The notes beneath the pieces are model-generated. The model had not been told where the DNA came from, ran no database searches, and saw only the letters and a list, made by a program, of their open reading frames with translations. A stretch of DNA of 64,000 bases, from NCBI RefSeq assembly GCF_000420665.1, contig NZ_ATVJ01000002.1, positions 124,001 to 188,000 of the forward strand, in the 5' to 3' direction. Positions 1-8,682 of this stretch are shown in pieces. This DNA comes from Ponticaulis koreensis DSM 19734 (GTDB lineage Bacteria; Pseudomonadota; Alphaproteobacteria; Caulobacterales; Hyphomonadaceae). Each line of letters opens with the position of its first letter. Within the stretch, counting starts at the first letter, position 1. The position numbers and the translations under genes are program-made.

Positions 1-2
1 AT

Positions 3-968
3 CAGGAACTTGAGGTTGGTGCGCTTGCGGCTGTGTTTGCAATGCTGCTCAATCTTTATCGACCTTTGAACATTCTCGGTTGGGGATGGCGGGAAATCCG
101 TCAGGGCGTCATCGATCTTGAGAAGGTCTTTGGCCTGATGTCGATGAAGCCCGAGGTCGCGGATGCTGATGATGCCAGTGAGCTGTCCGATGCCACAGGG
201 GCAATCGAGTTCCGCGATGTCTCATTCAGTCATGATGGCCGTGTGATCGGGATAGAAAACATTTCCTTCGATCTTCCATCCGGTAAACAGCTTGCGATCG
301 TTGGCCCGTCAGGCGCAGGAAAGTCGACGCTATTGAAGCTGATTTTCCGCTTCTATGATGTGAATGAAGGCGCCGTTCTGTTCGACGGTCAGGATGTACG
401 CGACCTGACACAGGAAAGCCTGCGTCAGCATTTGGGGATCGTGCCTCAGGACGTGGTGCTGTTTAACGATACAATCCGCCAGAACATTCTCTATGGCCGA
501 CCTGAAGCGACTCAAAGCGAACTGGAACACGCAGCTCAAAGCGCGCAATTGCTGGAGTTTATTGAGGCTTTGCCGGATGGCTGGGACACACGGGTCGGTG
601 AGCGCGGTCTTAAACTATCGGGCGGAGAAAAACAGCGCGTCGGTCTCGCGCGCGTCATATTGAAAAATCCGGAAGTTCTTCTGCTGGATGAGGCGACCTC
701 GGCGTTGGACAGTCAGACAGAAACGCTCGTTCAGCGTGCTATCCATGAGGCCTCGAAAGGCAGAACCACCGTGACGGTCGCGCACAGGCTCTCAACCATT
801 ATGCACGCCGATCAAATTATTGTACTCAGTGATGGTAAAGTTGCAGAGCGGGGCGATCATGAGTCGCTCTTATCTGAGAACGGTTTGTATGCTGACATGT
901 GGGCGAAGCAGGTTTCCCGTCGGGAACTGACAGAAGCAGAGCCAGCAGTAGCGAAAGGTCAGGAATAG
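3..968 (+). CDS. Atm1/HMT1-type ABC exporter, C-terminal part (5' truncated by window edge)
   Basis: The reading frame is open from the first bases of the window, so the gene starts upstream; what is present is the end of the membrane domain (including a conserved LNILGWGWREI stretch) and the complete nucleotide-binding domain. Walker A GPSGAGKST, Q-loop VPQD, ABC signature LSGGEKQR, Walker B VLLLDEAT and the H-loop AHRLST are all intact. The pre-NBD linker and NBD match the Atm1/HMT1 family of half-transporters, which in mitochondria and alphaproteobacteria export glutathione-linked sulfur or metal species from the cytosol or matrix. The TAG stop lies two bases before the start of the next gene, so the two are probably co-transcribed. 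The exact substrate cannot be told from this part. Confidence 0.9.
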   Translation, partial: QELEVGALAAVFAMLLNLYRPLNILGWGWREIRQGVIDLEKVFGLMSMKPEVADADDASELSDATGAIEFRDVSFSHDGRVIGIENISFDLPSGKQLAIVGPSGAGKSTLLKLIFRFYDVNEGAVLFDGQDVRDLTQESLRQHLGIVPQDVVLFNDTIRQNILYGRPEATQSELEHAAQSAQLLEFIEALPDGWDTRVGERGLKLSGGEKQRVGLARVILKNPEVLLLDEATSALDSQTETLVQRAIHEASKGRTTVTVAHRLSTIMHADQIIVLSDGKVAERGDHESLLSENGLYADMWAKQVSRRELTEAEPAVAKGQE

Positions 969-970
969 AT

Positions 971-1861
971 ATGTCCAAGAAATCACTTTCATCCCGAATG
1001 CCTTGGTATCGGGCCGAGTTTGACCTCGAAGGACTGGGGTTTGGCGCTCTAGCACTGGTGCTCGCCATCATCCTTGGCGGGCTTCATTGGATACTCGGCC
1101 TCATTTTCATGATCGTACTGGCGATCATTTTGCTCGCTTCGCGAGATACAGAGCGAACATCGCCTTCCGCCGCAAATCTCGTCCTTGCACCTAATGATGG
1201 TGTGATCGAGAGCGTATCCAGTGTCGCGCCGCCGCGTGAATTGCGTTGGGACACGCCGGAAGTCATTCGCGTGCGTATCGCGTCATCACCATTTTCTGCG
1301 AACGGTGTGCGCGCTGCAATCACTGGCAATGTCGAAAGCTTTCTGATCGAGCCGGGCGCTCCGGCAACACTGGCGTTTGATGCTGAGGATCCAAATCTTC
1401 GCGAAGCGTTTATTCTGATCAGCAGTGAAAGCCATGCTGTGGGCGTGCGTGTCGCGACAGGCGGCACAGGGCCACGTCTTGATGTAAACCTTGAGTCCGG
1501 CGACGGCGTTCGTGCGGGCCGCAAAATCGGCGTTCGTCGTCTTGGCGGCTGGAGCGATGTGTTCCTGCCTGTGGGGTCTGAGGTTTCTCTGGAGCCGGGA
1601 ATGTCAGTCATCGGCGGCGAGACGGTCCTGAGCGACCTGTCTGAGGTGGAGCAGTCTGCCACGACGGCAAGTGAACCTCTCATGGTTCCTGAGCCGGTTG
1701 TCGAAGAAACGCCCGCCGAACCAGAGCCAGCGCCCGAAGCGCCAGTAGCAGAAGAAACGGCAGAACCTGTCGAAGATGCGGCTGTTTCTGACGCTGAGGT
1801 CGAAACGGCGTCTGCCGAAGCTGACGCAGCTTCAGATAAGAAAACGTCTAAGAAGTCTTAG
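971..1861 (+). CDS. Phosphatidylserine-decarboxylase-like protein lacking the pyruvoyl serine
   Basis: 296 aa. I start it at ATG 971, 2 nt after the ABC gene, preceded by AGGA; an in-frame upstream start lies inside that gene. Two hydrophobic segments (about residues 23-38 and 40-56) are followed by a domain with the layout of the short PSD type: a PNDGVI segment (74-79), a G-D-x-V-x-A-G turn and the strand LGGWSDVFLP (191-200). In active short PSDs the last strand reads FGSRVDVYLP, and cleavage at G-S makes the pyruvoyl group. Here the serine is Gly193. The conserved His-containing segment of the family (DVHVNR-like) is also replaced, at about 108-114. A Glu/Ala/Pro-rich tail fills residues 225-296. 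Membrane placement and fold are likely conserved, but decarboxylase activity is doubtful. No pssA follows, as it often does after a true psd. Confidence 0.75.
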   Translation: MSKKSLSSRMPWYRAEFDLEGLGFGALALVLAIILGGLHWILGLIFMIVLAIILLASRDTERTSPSAANLVLAPNDGVIESVSSVAPPRELRWDTPEVIRVRIASSPFSANGVRAAITGNVESFLIEPGAPATLAFDAEDPNLREAFILISSESHAVGVRVATGGTGPRLDVNLESGDGVRAGRKIGVRRLGGWSDVFLPVGSEVSLEPGMSVIGGETVLSDLSEVEQSATTASEPLMVPEPVVEETPAEPEPAPEAPVAEETAEPVEDAAVSDAEVETASAEADAASDKKTSKKS

Positions 1862-1872
1862 GCTAAACAGAA

Positions 1873-2067
1873 TCAGGCTTTCCCGCCGCGGCCAGACCAG
1901 TCCATGATTGGCTTTAGCGGGAAGGCCCACAAAATACCTGCGATGACGAAATAAATAAGCTGGACCCAACGCGGTGCATTGACGAGCATCGAACCGATTG
2001 TCGCAGCGAGCGCGATATAGCCGACCAGAAATCCGACAATAGCCAGCATTGCGATGAATTTTCTCAT
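1873..2067 (-). CDS. DUF2842 family small membrane protein
   Basis: 64 aa with two predicted membrane helices (about residues 5-25 and 34-51) and the ending PLKPIMDWSGRGG, typical of the alphaproteobacterial DUF2842 family. I use the ATG at 2067, which gives the family length and begins MRKFIAM; longer in-frame extensions would run into the promoter area of heme A synthase. It lies convergent to the PSD-like gene (11 bases between stops) and divergent from ctaA. The function of the family is unknown; the neighbour ctaA is suggestive only. Confidence 0.7.
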   Translation of the reverse strand: MRKFIAMLAIVGFLVGYIALAATIGSMLVNAPRWVQLIYFVIAGILWAFPLKPIMDWSGRGGKA

Positions 2068-2143
2068 TCGGTTTCTCACATTCTGAAGGCGGGTGCGTCG
2101 ACGAGGCACTTGCCAAATTGGTCGTGTCACGCATTTAGGGCGT

Positions 2144-3214
2144 ATGACAAAAAACTTCCACACCTCACACTCAACTCCTTCAGCGCCTGCGCGGCTATGG
2201 ATGCGTCGTTGGCTCGTGCTTCTGGGCGTCATGGTTTATGCGATGATCCTCGTCGGAGGGGCGACGCGCCTGACTGATTCTGGTCTATCCATCACCGAGT
2301 GGAAGCCGATCTCCGGCGCCATCCCGCCAACAAGCGATGCCCATTGGGATGAACTGTTCGACTTGTATCAGGACACAGCCGAATTCCGGCTGCAAAATTC
2401 TTCAATGTCTCTGGAAGAGTTCAAATACATTTACTGGTGGGAGTGGGGTCACAGGCAGCTAGGGCGTTGGATCGGTGTGATCGCCATTGCCGGCTTCCTC
2501 GTATTCCTGCGAAATGGATGGCTGAAAGAGGGGTGGGGTGCCCGTTTCGGATTTCTTATCATCCTGGGCGGTCTTCAAGGCGCTATTGGCTGGTGGATGG
2601 TTGCAAGCGGCATCGGTGAAACCACGCGTGTGGATGTTGCCCCTTACAGGCTTATGACCCATTTTTGTCTGGCGCTGTTTATCATTGGCGTTATCGCCTG
2701 GTACTGGATGCGCCTTGATCAGAGACAATTACACGCAAGATTCAGTGGAAGTTTCGCTTTCTTTTCTCTCTTCGCGCTTTTGATATTTGTTCAGATGGCG
2801 AGCGGCGCATTGGTCGCGGGTCTGGATGCCGGTCGGACTTACACTGACTGGCCACTTATGGCAGGCCAATTTGTGCCGTCAGGCTATGTCGATCCACTGT
2901 TGGGTTTGCGCAATCCGTTTGAAAATATCGCCATGGCGCAATTTAATCACCGTATACTCGCGTATCTGATCGGATTTATTGGTATCGGGTTGCTGGTACG
3001 ACGTATTCTGGCCGTTGGCCTGACGGGACGCTATCACGCACCTGTTATGCTGTTGTCAGCTTCGATTGTGTTTCAGATTCTCTGGGGAATATTCACGCTC
3101 GTGAACGTAGCGCCACTATCTTTGGCGCTCGTTCACCAGGGCGTTGGTGTGATCGTCCTGATTCTCGCAATCAGGACGACCTTCAAGGCGCGGTATCAGC
3201 TGTCAGACAACTGA
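2144..3214 (+). CDS. ctaA: Heme A synthase (COX15/CtaA)
   Basis: 356 aa, start chosen at ATG 2144 because TTAGGG lies just upstream and the N-terminus then begins a few residues before the first helix. The protein has about eight hydrophobic segments and the family landmarks: GGATRLTDSGLSITEWKP after the first helix, the EFKYIYWWEWGHRQLGR segment with a heme-ligand histidine, MASGALVAGLDAGRTYTDWPLM in the second half, and FNHRILAY and LVHQGVGV with the second-half histidines. It converts heme O to heme A in the cytoplasmic membrane for aa3-type cytochrome oxidase. The 3' end overlaps the convergent lipoprotein gene by 19 nt. Confidence 0.95.
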   Translation: MTKNFHTSHSTPSAPARLWMRRWLVLLGVMVYAMILVGGATRLTDSGLSITEWKPISGAIPPTSDAHWDELFDLYQDTAEFRLQNSSMSLEEFKYIYWWEWGHRQLGRWIGVIAIAGFLVFLRNGWLKEGWGARFGFLIILGGLQGAIGWWMVASGIGETTRVDVAPYRLMTHFCLALFIIGVIAWYWMRLDQRQLHARFSGSFAFFSLFALLIFVQMASGALVAGLDAGRTYTDWPLMAGQFVPSGYVDPLLGLRNPFENIAMAQFNHRILAYLIGFIGIGLLVRRILAVGLTGRYHAPVMLLSASIVFQILWGIFTLVNVAPLSLALVHQGVGVIVLILAIRTTFKARYQLSDN

Positions 3215-4215
3215 CGGAACAGATCTTCATAATCTGCGATGACAATTTGCGATGTGCGGTCAGCGCCCCGCGCATCCATTGCAAGGAAGCCGGATGAGAA
3301 GCCGGGAATGTCCGCACGCTGTGTCATGACGAGATAGCGGACATTTTCTGGTCCGGTCGCAGACAGGCCTGCCGCAAACTCAACGCGTGAGAAATTGCCC
3401 TCACTGTTGGCGACATAAACCTCACCGCCGGACATAGCCATCGCGACATTTGTGTCGCTGCCATCGGAAATAGCTGAAACAGAGGTCGGTACGCCCGGCA
3501 TATCGATCAGTACCGGATCAGATCCTTCAGAACGAATGTCGATTCCAAATCGTCCGCTGGCAATTGTGGCGCGGTCAGTAAGTGCGCAGCCAGTCAGGTC
3601 CTGTTCGTAGCTTTCAATGTCTCCGGGCGTGAAGGTGAAGTCTGTACCTTCGGCACCGACGGAGCCGGTATAGAGAGATGTAGGGTCAACAGACGTCCAA
3701 TACCCGATATTCATAATGGAGCCGTCGTCCTGGCTGCGAGACGCGCAAACACCTTCGACTGATCCGGTGACACTTACGTCAAGCTCTACCTCAATAGGTG
3801 CCAGCAGGCCGTCACCATGAACGACCACGACAATCTGATCAGAGTTGCGTGACACTCCAGGGAACAGAACAAGGTATGTTCCGTCGATCTGTGCTGTGAC
3901 GCCGGTAGAGGAAATTCCGTTCCGGTAAGGAGCTGCTTCAGAAATTGCAGTTCCGTCGATATTGGTGAATTTCAGTCCTTCATTTTCGAGGCCGACAAGA
4001 AATACGGCTTCTCCGCTTGGTGAAACTGATAGTGTTGTCAGGCCTGTGTCGAAACGTTCTGTTTGCCAGACGACTGGTGTAGAGACAGAATCGGGTCCCT
4101 GATTGACTGGAACTTCTTCACTTCCGCCACAGGCGGCTAAAAATAAAATCGCACCGAATGCGGCTCTTTGATTGACAATCGAATTCTTACGCTTTAGTGA
4201 CGCGCGCTCTGCCAT
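3196..4215 (-). CDS. Putative lipoprotein of unknown function
   Basis: 339 aa beginning with a basic n-region and a hydrophobic stretch ending in LAACGG, a clear lipobox, so probably an outer- or inner-membrane-anchored periplasmic lipoprotein. The rest is rich in beta-prone, Ser/Thr/Gly/Asp sequence with repeats of motifs like [12 protein letters not shown] and [20 protein letters not shown], which suggests a beta-propeller-like fold (inference). The start is ATG 4215 with AAGGTG upstream. It diverges from rplM with only 36 nt between starts, so the ribosomal-protein promoter probably lies in its 5' end on the other strand. No family recognised. Confidence 0.7.
   Translation of the reverse strand: MAERASLKRKNSIVNQRAAFGAILFLAACGGSEEVPVNQGPDSVSTPVVWQTERFDTGLTTLSVSPSGEAVFLVGLENEGLKFTNIDGTAISEAAPYRNGISSTGVTAQIDGTYLVLFPGVSRNSDQIVVVVHGDGLLAPIEVELDVSVTGSVEGVCASRSQDDGSIMNIGYWTSVDPTSLYTGSVGAEGTDFTFTPGDIESYEQDLTGCALTDRATIASGRFGIDIRSEGSDPVLIDMPGVPTSVSAISDGSDTNVAMAMSGGEVYVANSEGNFSRVEFAAGLSATGPENVRYLVMTQRADIPGFSSGFLAMDARGADRTSQIVIADYEDLFRQLSDS
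4172..4200 (+). promoter_or_regulatory. Candidate sigma-70-type promoter for rplM-rpsI
   Basis: A perfect TTGACA (4172-4177) is followed by a 17-nt spacer and TAGTGA (4195-4200), about 50 nt upstream of the rplM ATG. The -10 is weak, but the location is the only available upstream space, and it lies inside the divergent lipoprotein gene. Confidence 0.4.
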
Positions 4216-4251
4216 TTAACAACACCTTCAAGAAAGGCTCCGAGTGGAGCA

Positions 4252-4719
4252 ATGAAAACTTTTTTGGCCAAACCAGCTGAAGTCGAAAACAAGTGGATCG
4301 TAATTGATGCCACTGACGTCGTCGTCGGCCGTCTCGCGTCTTATATTGCTAAACGCCTTCGCGGCAAGCACCGTGCTGACTATACCCCGCACGTTGACTG
4401 TGGTGATCACATCATTGTCATCAATGCGGACAAGGTAGCCTTCACGGGCCGTAAGCGTCAGGACAAGAACTATTACCGTCACACGGGTTACCCGGGCGGT
4501 ATCAAGGAATTGTCTGCTGATGCTATTCTGCGTGGTCGTTTCCCTGAGCGTGTGCTCAAGCTCGCTGTGAAGCGCATGATGCCTCGTGAAAGCTCTCTGG
4601 CTCGCCAGCAGCTCTCCAAGCTTCGTGTTTATTCCGGCACTGATCACCCGCATGAGGCGCAGCAGCCAGAAGTCGTAGACTTCAAATCCATGAACCGTAA
4701 AAACGAGAAAGCGGCGTAA
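4252..4719 (+). CDS. rplM: 50S ribosomal protein L13
   Basis: 155 aa, the normal length for L13. Landmarks are the N-terminal [16 protein letters not shown] segment, [15 protein letters not shown], the HTGYPGG loop, and the C-terminal [16 protein letters not shown] stretch. L13 binds 23S rRNA early in large-subunit assembly. It is followed after 3 nt by rpsI, the usual rplM-rpsI operon. The start ATG gives the standard N-terminus beginning MKTFLAKP. Confidence 0.98.
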   Translation: MKTFLAKPAEVENKWIVIDATDVVVGRLASYIAKRLRGKHRADYTPHVDCGDHIIVINADKVAFTGRKRQDKNYYRHTGYPGGIKELSADAILRGRFPERVLKLAVKRMMPRESSLARQQLSKLRVYSGTDHPHEAQQPEVVDFKSMNRKNEKAA

Positions 4720-4722
4720 CGT

Positions 4723-5205
4723 ATGTCTGATACCGTCGAAAGCCTCGAAAACCTGAACGATCTTGGCGGCGAAGCCGTTGCTGAGACCGTGATCAACGTT
4801 GAGCCGAAGATTGACGAGTTTGGCCGTGCTTATGGCACAGGTCGTCGTAAGTCTGCTGTCGCTCGCGTTTGGATCAAACCAGGCACAGGCAAGATCACGA
4901 TCAATGGAAAAGACCAGACCGAGTATTTCGCTCGCCCGGTTCTTCGCATGATTATTGAACAGCCGCTGATCGCTGCAGAGCGTCGCGATGAGTTTGACGT
5001 GATCTGTACTGTAAAAGGTTCAGGTCTCTCCGGTCAGGCGGGCGCAGTTCGTCACGGTATCTCTCGTGCGCTTGTAGCTTACGAGCCGGCAATTCGCCCG
5101 GTTCTCAAGCCATACGGCTTCATGACTCGTGACCCACGCGTTGTAGAACGTAAGAAATACGGTCGTGCGAAAGCGCGTCGTAGCTTCCAGTTCTCCAAGC
5201 GCTAA
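4723..5205 (+). CDS. rpsI: 30S ribosomal protein S9
   Basis: 160 aa with the alphaproteobacterial N-terminal extension before the core [17 protein letters not shown]. The core includes the YFARPVLR segment and the C-terminal RRSFQFSKR tail, whose terminal lysine/arginine reaches the tRNA in the P site. It follows rplM with 3 nt and is closed by a strong terminator 26 nt after the stop. Confidence 0.98.
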   Translation: MSDTVESLENLNDLGGEAVAETVINVEPKIDEFGRAYGTGRRKSAVARVWIKPGTGKITINGKDQTEYFARPVLRMIIEQPLIAAERRDEFDVICTVKGSGLSGQAGAVRHGISRALVAYEPAIRPVLKPYGFMTRDPRVVERKKYGRAKARRSFQFSKR

Positions 5206-5230
5206 GACGACTTCGAAATTCTATTTTGAG

Positions 5231-5259
5231 AAAGGCGCTTCTTTTGGAGCGCCTTTTTT
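5231..5259 (+). terminator. Rho-independent terminator of rplM-rpsI
   Basis: Perfect 9-bp stem AAAGGCGCT (5231-5239) / AGCGCCTTT (5248-5256) with an 8-nt loop, running into a T-tract ending at 5259. It separates rpsI from argC. Confidence 0.9.
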
Positions 5260-5277
5260 ACGATCAGGGGAAGGGCT

Positions 5278-6330
5278 ATGGGTTCAAAGCAGATTAATGC
5301 CTGCGTACTTGGCGCGAGCGGTTATACGGGCGCAGAGATGTTGCGCCTTCTTGCGTCGCATCCATTCATCAACGTGACGGCTGCGACTGCCAATGCGCTC
5401 GCTGGGCGCAAGCTGACGGATGTGTACCCGCATTTGTCGTCATATGGGGACATGGAGCTCACAACGGTCGAAGACGTCGATTGGAGCGATGTTCAGGTTG
5501 CTGTGTCCTGTCTGCCTCATGGTACGAGTCAGGATGTTGTTGAAGGGCTTCCTGATCATGTGCGCGTGGTCGATCTGTCTGCAGATTATAGGTTCCGCGA
5601 TGCCTCGGTTTATTCGGAAGTGTATGCACGCTCTCATTTGACGCCTGAGCGCACAGCGAGTGCTGTTTACGGCCTGACAGAGTTTGCGCGCCCTTATCTG
5701 GCTGATGCGAAAACAGTTGCCTGTCCGGGATGCTATCCAACAGCTACGCTGCTTTGCCTGCTTCCGCTTTCTGAAGCGGGTCTGATTGAGAAGCGCGGTC
5801 TGATCATTGATGCCAAATCTGGTGTATCTGGTGCAGGGCGCTCTCTGAAAGAGGGGAACCTCTTCTGCGAAGCGGCTGAAGGGCTTCATCCTTACGGGGT
5901 GGGCACGCACCGTCACGCTCCGGAGATCGAACAGGAACTGACTGCACGGTTCGCGGAACCGGTGAGAGTTACATTCACGCCCCATCTCGTGCCGATGACG
6001 CGCGGTGAGCTTGTCACGATCTATGCGGACCTTGCTGACGGGCAGACTGTAGAAAACGCCCATGCGGCGCTCAACGCGCGCTATGCGGACGAAGCGTTTG
6101 TTAATGTGCGTCCTTTGGGAAGCCTTCCGCCTGACACGCGACACGTGCGTGGCACGAATCGCTGCGAAATAAGCGTCCATGCCGACCGTGTTGATGGTCG
6201 AATCATCGTTATTGGCGTGATCGATAACCTCACAAAAGGCTCTGCAGGACAGGCGCTGCAGAACATCAATCTCATGTTCGGTTTCGAGGAAGGCGAGGGG
6301 CTGTCTATCCTGCAGCCGCTTTTCCCTTAA
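5278..6330 (+). CDS. argC: N-acetyl-gamma-glutamyl-phosphate reductase
   Basis: 350 aa, type 1 ArgC. The N-terminal Rossmann motif is GASGYTGAEMLRLL, and the catalytic cysteine lies in CPGCYPTATLL (about residue 149). The substrate-binding segment SGVSGAGRSLKEGN and the HRHAPEIEQ histidine segment are present. The enzyme reduces N-acetylglutamyl phosphate to the semialdehyde in arginine synthesis, in the cytosol. The start ATG 5278 has GGGGAAGGG upstream. Its stop codon abuts the stop of the convergent phaC with no gap. Confidence 0.96.
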   Translation: MGSKQINACVLGASGYTGAEMLRLLASHPFINVTAATANALAGRKLTDVYPHLSSYGDMELTTVEDVDWSDVQVAVSCLPHGTSQDVVEGLPDHVRVVDLSADYRFRDASVYSEVYARSHLTPERTASAVYGLTEFARPYLADAKTVACPGCYPTATLLCLLPLSEAGLIEKRGLIIDAKSGVSGAGRSLKEGNLFCEAAEGLHPYGVGTHRHAPEIEQELTARFAEPVRVTFTPHLVPMTRGELVTIYADLADGQTVENAHAALNARYADEAFVNVRPLGSLPPDTRHVRGTNRCEISVHADRVDGRIIVIGVIDNLTKGSAGQALQNINLMFGFEEGEGLSILQPLFP

Positions 6331-8247
6331 TCACTCGGCGGACGGCCCTACACCTAAATCTTCGAGGCGTGCCAGCACATAAGTACCCGGCGCGTCTCCG
6401 AGGCCTTTATCGTCAACGGGTTTCGCATCTACCTTCTGGCCGGAACGTTTCTTGAGCCATTTGTGCCAATGTGGCCACCATGATCCCGGATGTTCTTCGG
6501 CATTATTCATCCACTCGTCAGGCGTTTCCGGAAGTTCGGAGAACGTCCAGTGCTGATACTTCTTCGCATCAGGGTGGTTGATCACGCCTGCAATATGGCC
6601 TGAGCCAGACATTACGAATTCTACGTCACCACCGAATGCGCGCGCAGCCCGGTAGACCGAACGATATGGCGATATGTGGTCGTCTTTCGAGGCCTGAAAC
6701 ATCGCAGGTATTGTAATGTCTGAGAGTTTGACCTTCCGGCCAAGAACGCGGAATTCGCCCTTCGCGAGCGCGTTGTCGCGATAAAGATCACCCAGATAGG
6801 TTTTGTGTGTCGGGCCCGGAATATTGGTCTGGTCAGAATTCCAGAACAGAAGATCAAACGGCTTTGGCTTCTTGCCGAGCATGTAGCTGTCGACGACATA
6901 GCGCCAGACAAGATCAGAGGGACGAAGATAGTTGAAGGTCTCGGACATATCTTCGCCCGCCATCACGCCGCCATTGTCATCAATGAGCTTTGAGATATGT
7001 CGGATGGACTGATCGTCGGTGAAGACTTTCAGATCGCCTGCTTCTTCAAAATCGACCTGAGCAGCGAAATAGGTGACGGACTGAATCCGTGTGTCGTTTT
7101 CCTGAGCCATACGCGCAAGAGCCGAAGTGAGCATGGTTCCGCCAATGCAATAGCCAACGGCGTTCACATGCTCGCTACCGGTTATTTCTGTCACGGCCTC
7201 GGTCGCGGCATAGGCGCCGAAGCTGACATAATCGTCCCAGCGGAATTCCGACATCGATTTATCTGCCGAGCGCCATGATACGACGAATACGCGATACCCC
7301 TTGGATACGAGCCAGCGGATCATGGAATTTTCCTCGCGTAGATCGAGGATATAAAATTTGTTGATCCAAGGAGGGAAAATCAGGAGGGGGATCTCGTAGA
7401 CTTTTTCGGTCTGAGGTTCGAACTCGAGAATCTCGATGAGTTCATTTCGATAGACGACCTTGCCGGGGGCCGTCGCGACGTTCTTTCCGATCTCGAAGGA
7501 TGTGCCGTCGGTCTGGCTGATGAGCAGCCTGCCATGACCGCGTTCAATATCTTTCCGAGCGAGTTTTAAACCTTCCAGCACGCTCTCGCCGCCGGTTTCG
7601 ATCATCGCCCTTAACGCAGCCGGATTGGTCGAAAAGAAATTCGTGGGAGAGAACGCATCGGCTGTCTGGCGGGCAAAAAAGCTCGCTTTACGTTTCGTGC
7701 TGTCATCGACTTCTTCGGCTGTCTCGATGAGAGACATAAGCCACTCGCTGTTGAGCTGATATGTGCGGCGGATCAGGTCGAAGGTCGGGTTGTTTTCCCA
7801 CTCAGGATCAGCAAAGCGTTTGTCTTCCGGTTGCTCTTCTTTGTCACCGACGAGGAGCGAGCGCCAAATGTTCACATGCCCTTCCCAAAGGGCCATCTGC
7901 GCGTCCATCAACCGATCTGGATGTCTGGCGAGGTTCTCGCCGATCTTTGCCCAAGCGTTACTGACGCCAAATGGATCTGGCTGGGTCGGATTGACGGATT
8001 TTTTTAAATTGGCGGTCGTCAGTTCACGCAGGATTTCCTGACTTTCAAATAGCGCATCGTTGATGTTTTTTGAAAGCTGTTCGAGCTTTTCTGGCCCGGC
8101 CTCCTGTAGAACATCATTGATGGATTTCGGTGCGGCCTTTTTCGCGCTGGATGCCGCGCGTTCGGTCGCATCAGAAGGCTTTGCCGCAGAAGCGCCATTG
8201 TTGGCTGCATTCTGGTCGCCTGAGCCCTGGTTTACTTTCCCCGCCAT
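6331..8247 (-). CDS. phaC: Class I poly(3-hydroxyalkanoate) synthase
   Basis: 638 aa from ATG 8247, with GAGG 9 nt upstream; an in-frame TTG further upstream overlaps that Shine-Dalgarno and is rejected. The N-terminal about 90 residues are a low-complexity Ala/Lys/Ser/Gly-rich extension. The catalytic domain has the lipase-like box GYCIGG with the nucleophile cysteine, the Asp in QASKDDHISP, and the His in SGSGHIAGVINHP. It polymerises 3-hydroxyacyl-CoA into carbon-storage granules. The length and architecture match single-subunit class I enzymes. No phaA, phaB or phasin gene is adjacent. Confidence 0.95.
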   Translation of the reverse strand: MAGKVNQGSGDQNAANNGASAAKPSDATERAASSAKKAAPKSINDVLQEAGPEKLEQLSKNINDALFESQEILRELTTANLKKSVNPTQPDPFGVSNAWAKIGENLARHPDRLMDAQMALWEGHVNIWRSLLVGDKEEQPEDKRFADPEWENNPTFDLIRRTYQLNSEWLMSLIETAEEVDDSTKRKASFFARQTADAFSPTNFFSTNPAALRAMIETGGESVLEGLKLARKDIERGHGRLLISQTDGTSFEIGKNVATAPGKVVYRNELIEILEFEPQTEKVYEIPLLIFPPWINKFYILDLREENSMIRWLVSKGYRVFVVSWRSADKSMSEFRWDDYVSFGAYAATEAVTEITGSEHVNAVGYCIGGTMLTSALARMAQENDTRIQSVTYFAAQVDFEEAGDLKVFTDDQSIRHISKLIDDNGGVMAGEDMSETFNYLRPSDLVWRYVVDSYMLGKKPKPFDLLFWNSDQTNIPGPTHKTYLGDLYRDNALAKGEFRVLGRKVKLSDITIPAMFQASKDDHISPYRSVYRAARAFGGDVEFVMSGSGHIAGVINHPDAKKYQHWTFSELPETPDEWMNNAEEHPGSWWPHWHKWLKKRSGQKVDAKPVDDKGLGDAPGTYVLARLEDLGVGPSAE

Positions 8248-8322
8248 TGTCTTTTGCCTCAATTTAGCTCACCAAGTGTACTACCGGAATTTAACTACTG
8301 GAACCCTAAGCTGGAGTCGGTT

Positions 8323-8652
8323 GTGTTTAGAATTGGATTAACTTTGGGATTGACGCTGGCCGTTGCGGGCTGTGCCAGTTCAGTGGGCAGCACACTGGAT
8401 GTCGCGCCTGACTGGTTTGAAGAGCGTAGATCCGACCTTTCTCATGATGGATATCCATCTTTGCAGACGGCGAGCCAGCTTTCATCCGAAATATCTGACG
8501 TGCCATGGGTTCAAATTCAGCAAGATTTATCCAGTGCACAAGCCGAAATGGACATGAATGATCCAGGCCCCGTCACGATCACAGCAGAAGAAATGCGAAG
8601 CTGGGCTGAAGAGCAAATAAGGCTGGTAGATAAAGGCGAAGAGCCTTATTAA
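8323..8652 (+). CDS. Small putative lipoprotein
   Basis: 109 aa starting at GTG 8323, with GGAG about 8 nt upstream. This start puts a hydrophobic signal directly before the lipobox VAGCASS. The mature part is acidic and helical, with one DVPWVQIQQDLSSAQAEM segment and a TITAEEMRSWAEEQIRLVDKGEEPY tail. No family recognised. It diverges from phaC, with 75 nt between the starts, and may be transcribed into the aminotransferase gene 30 nt downstream. Confidence 0.65.
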   Translation: MFRIGLTLGLTLAVAGCASSVGSTLDVAPDWFEERRSDLSHDGYPSLQTASQLSSEISDVPWVQIQQDLSSAQAEMDMNDPGPVTITAEEMRSWAEEQIRLVDKGEEPY

Positions 8653-8682
8653 TCGCCACTCAATTCTAGTTGGTTAGAGACA

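Noticed and set aside
899-970. 24-residue N-terminal extension of the PSD-like protein
   Set aside because: It overlaps the ABC exporter gene and has an unrelated composition; ATG 971 has a suitable ribosome site and position.
5440-6180. A 246-aa open frame on the minus strand inside argC
   Set aside because: It is a shadow of argC: no ribosome site, no recognisable motif, Arg/His/Cys-rich composition typical of antisense frames.
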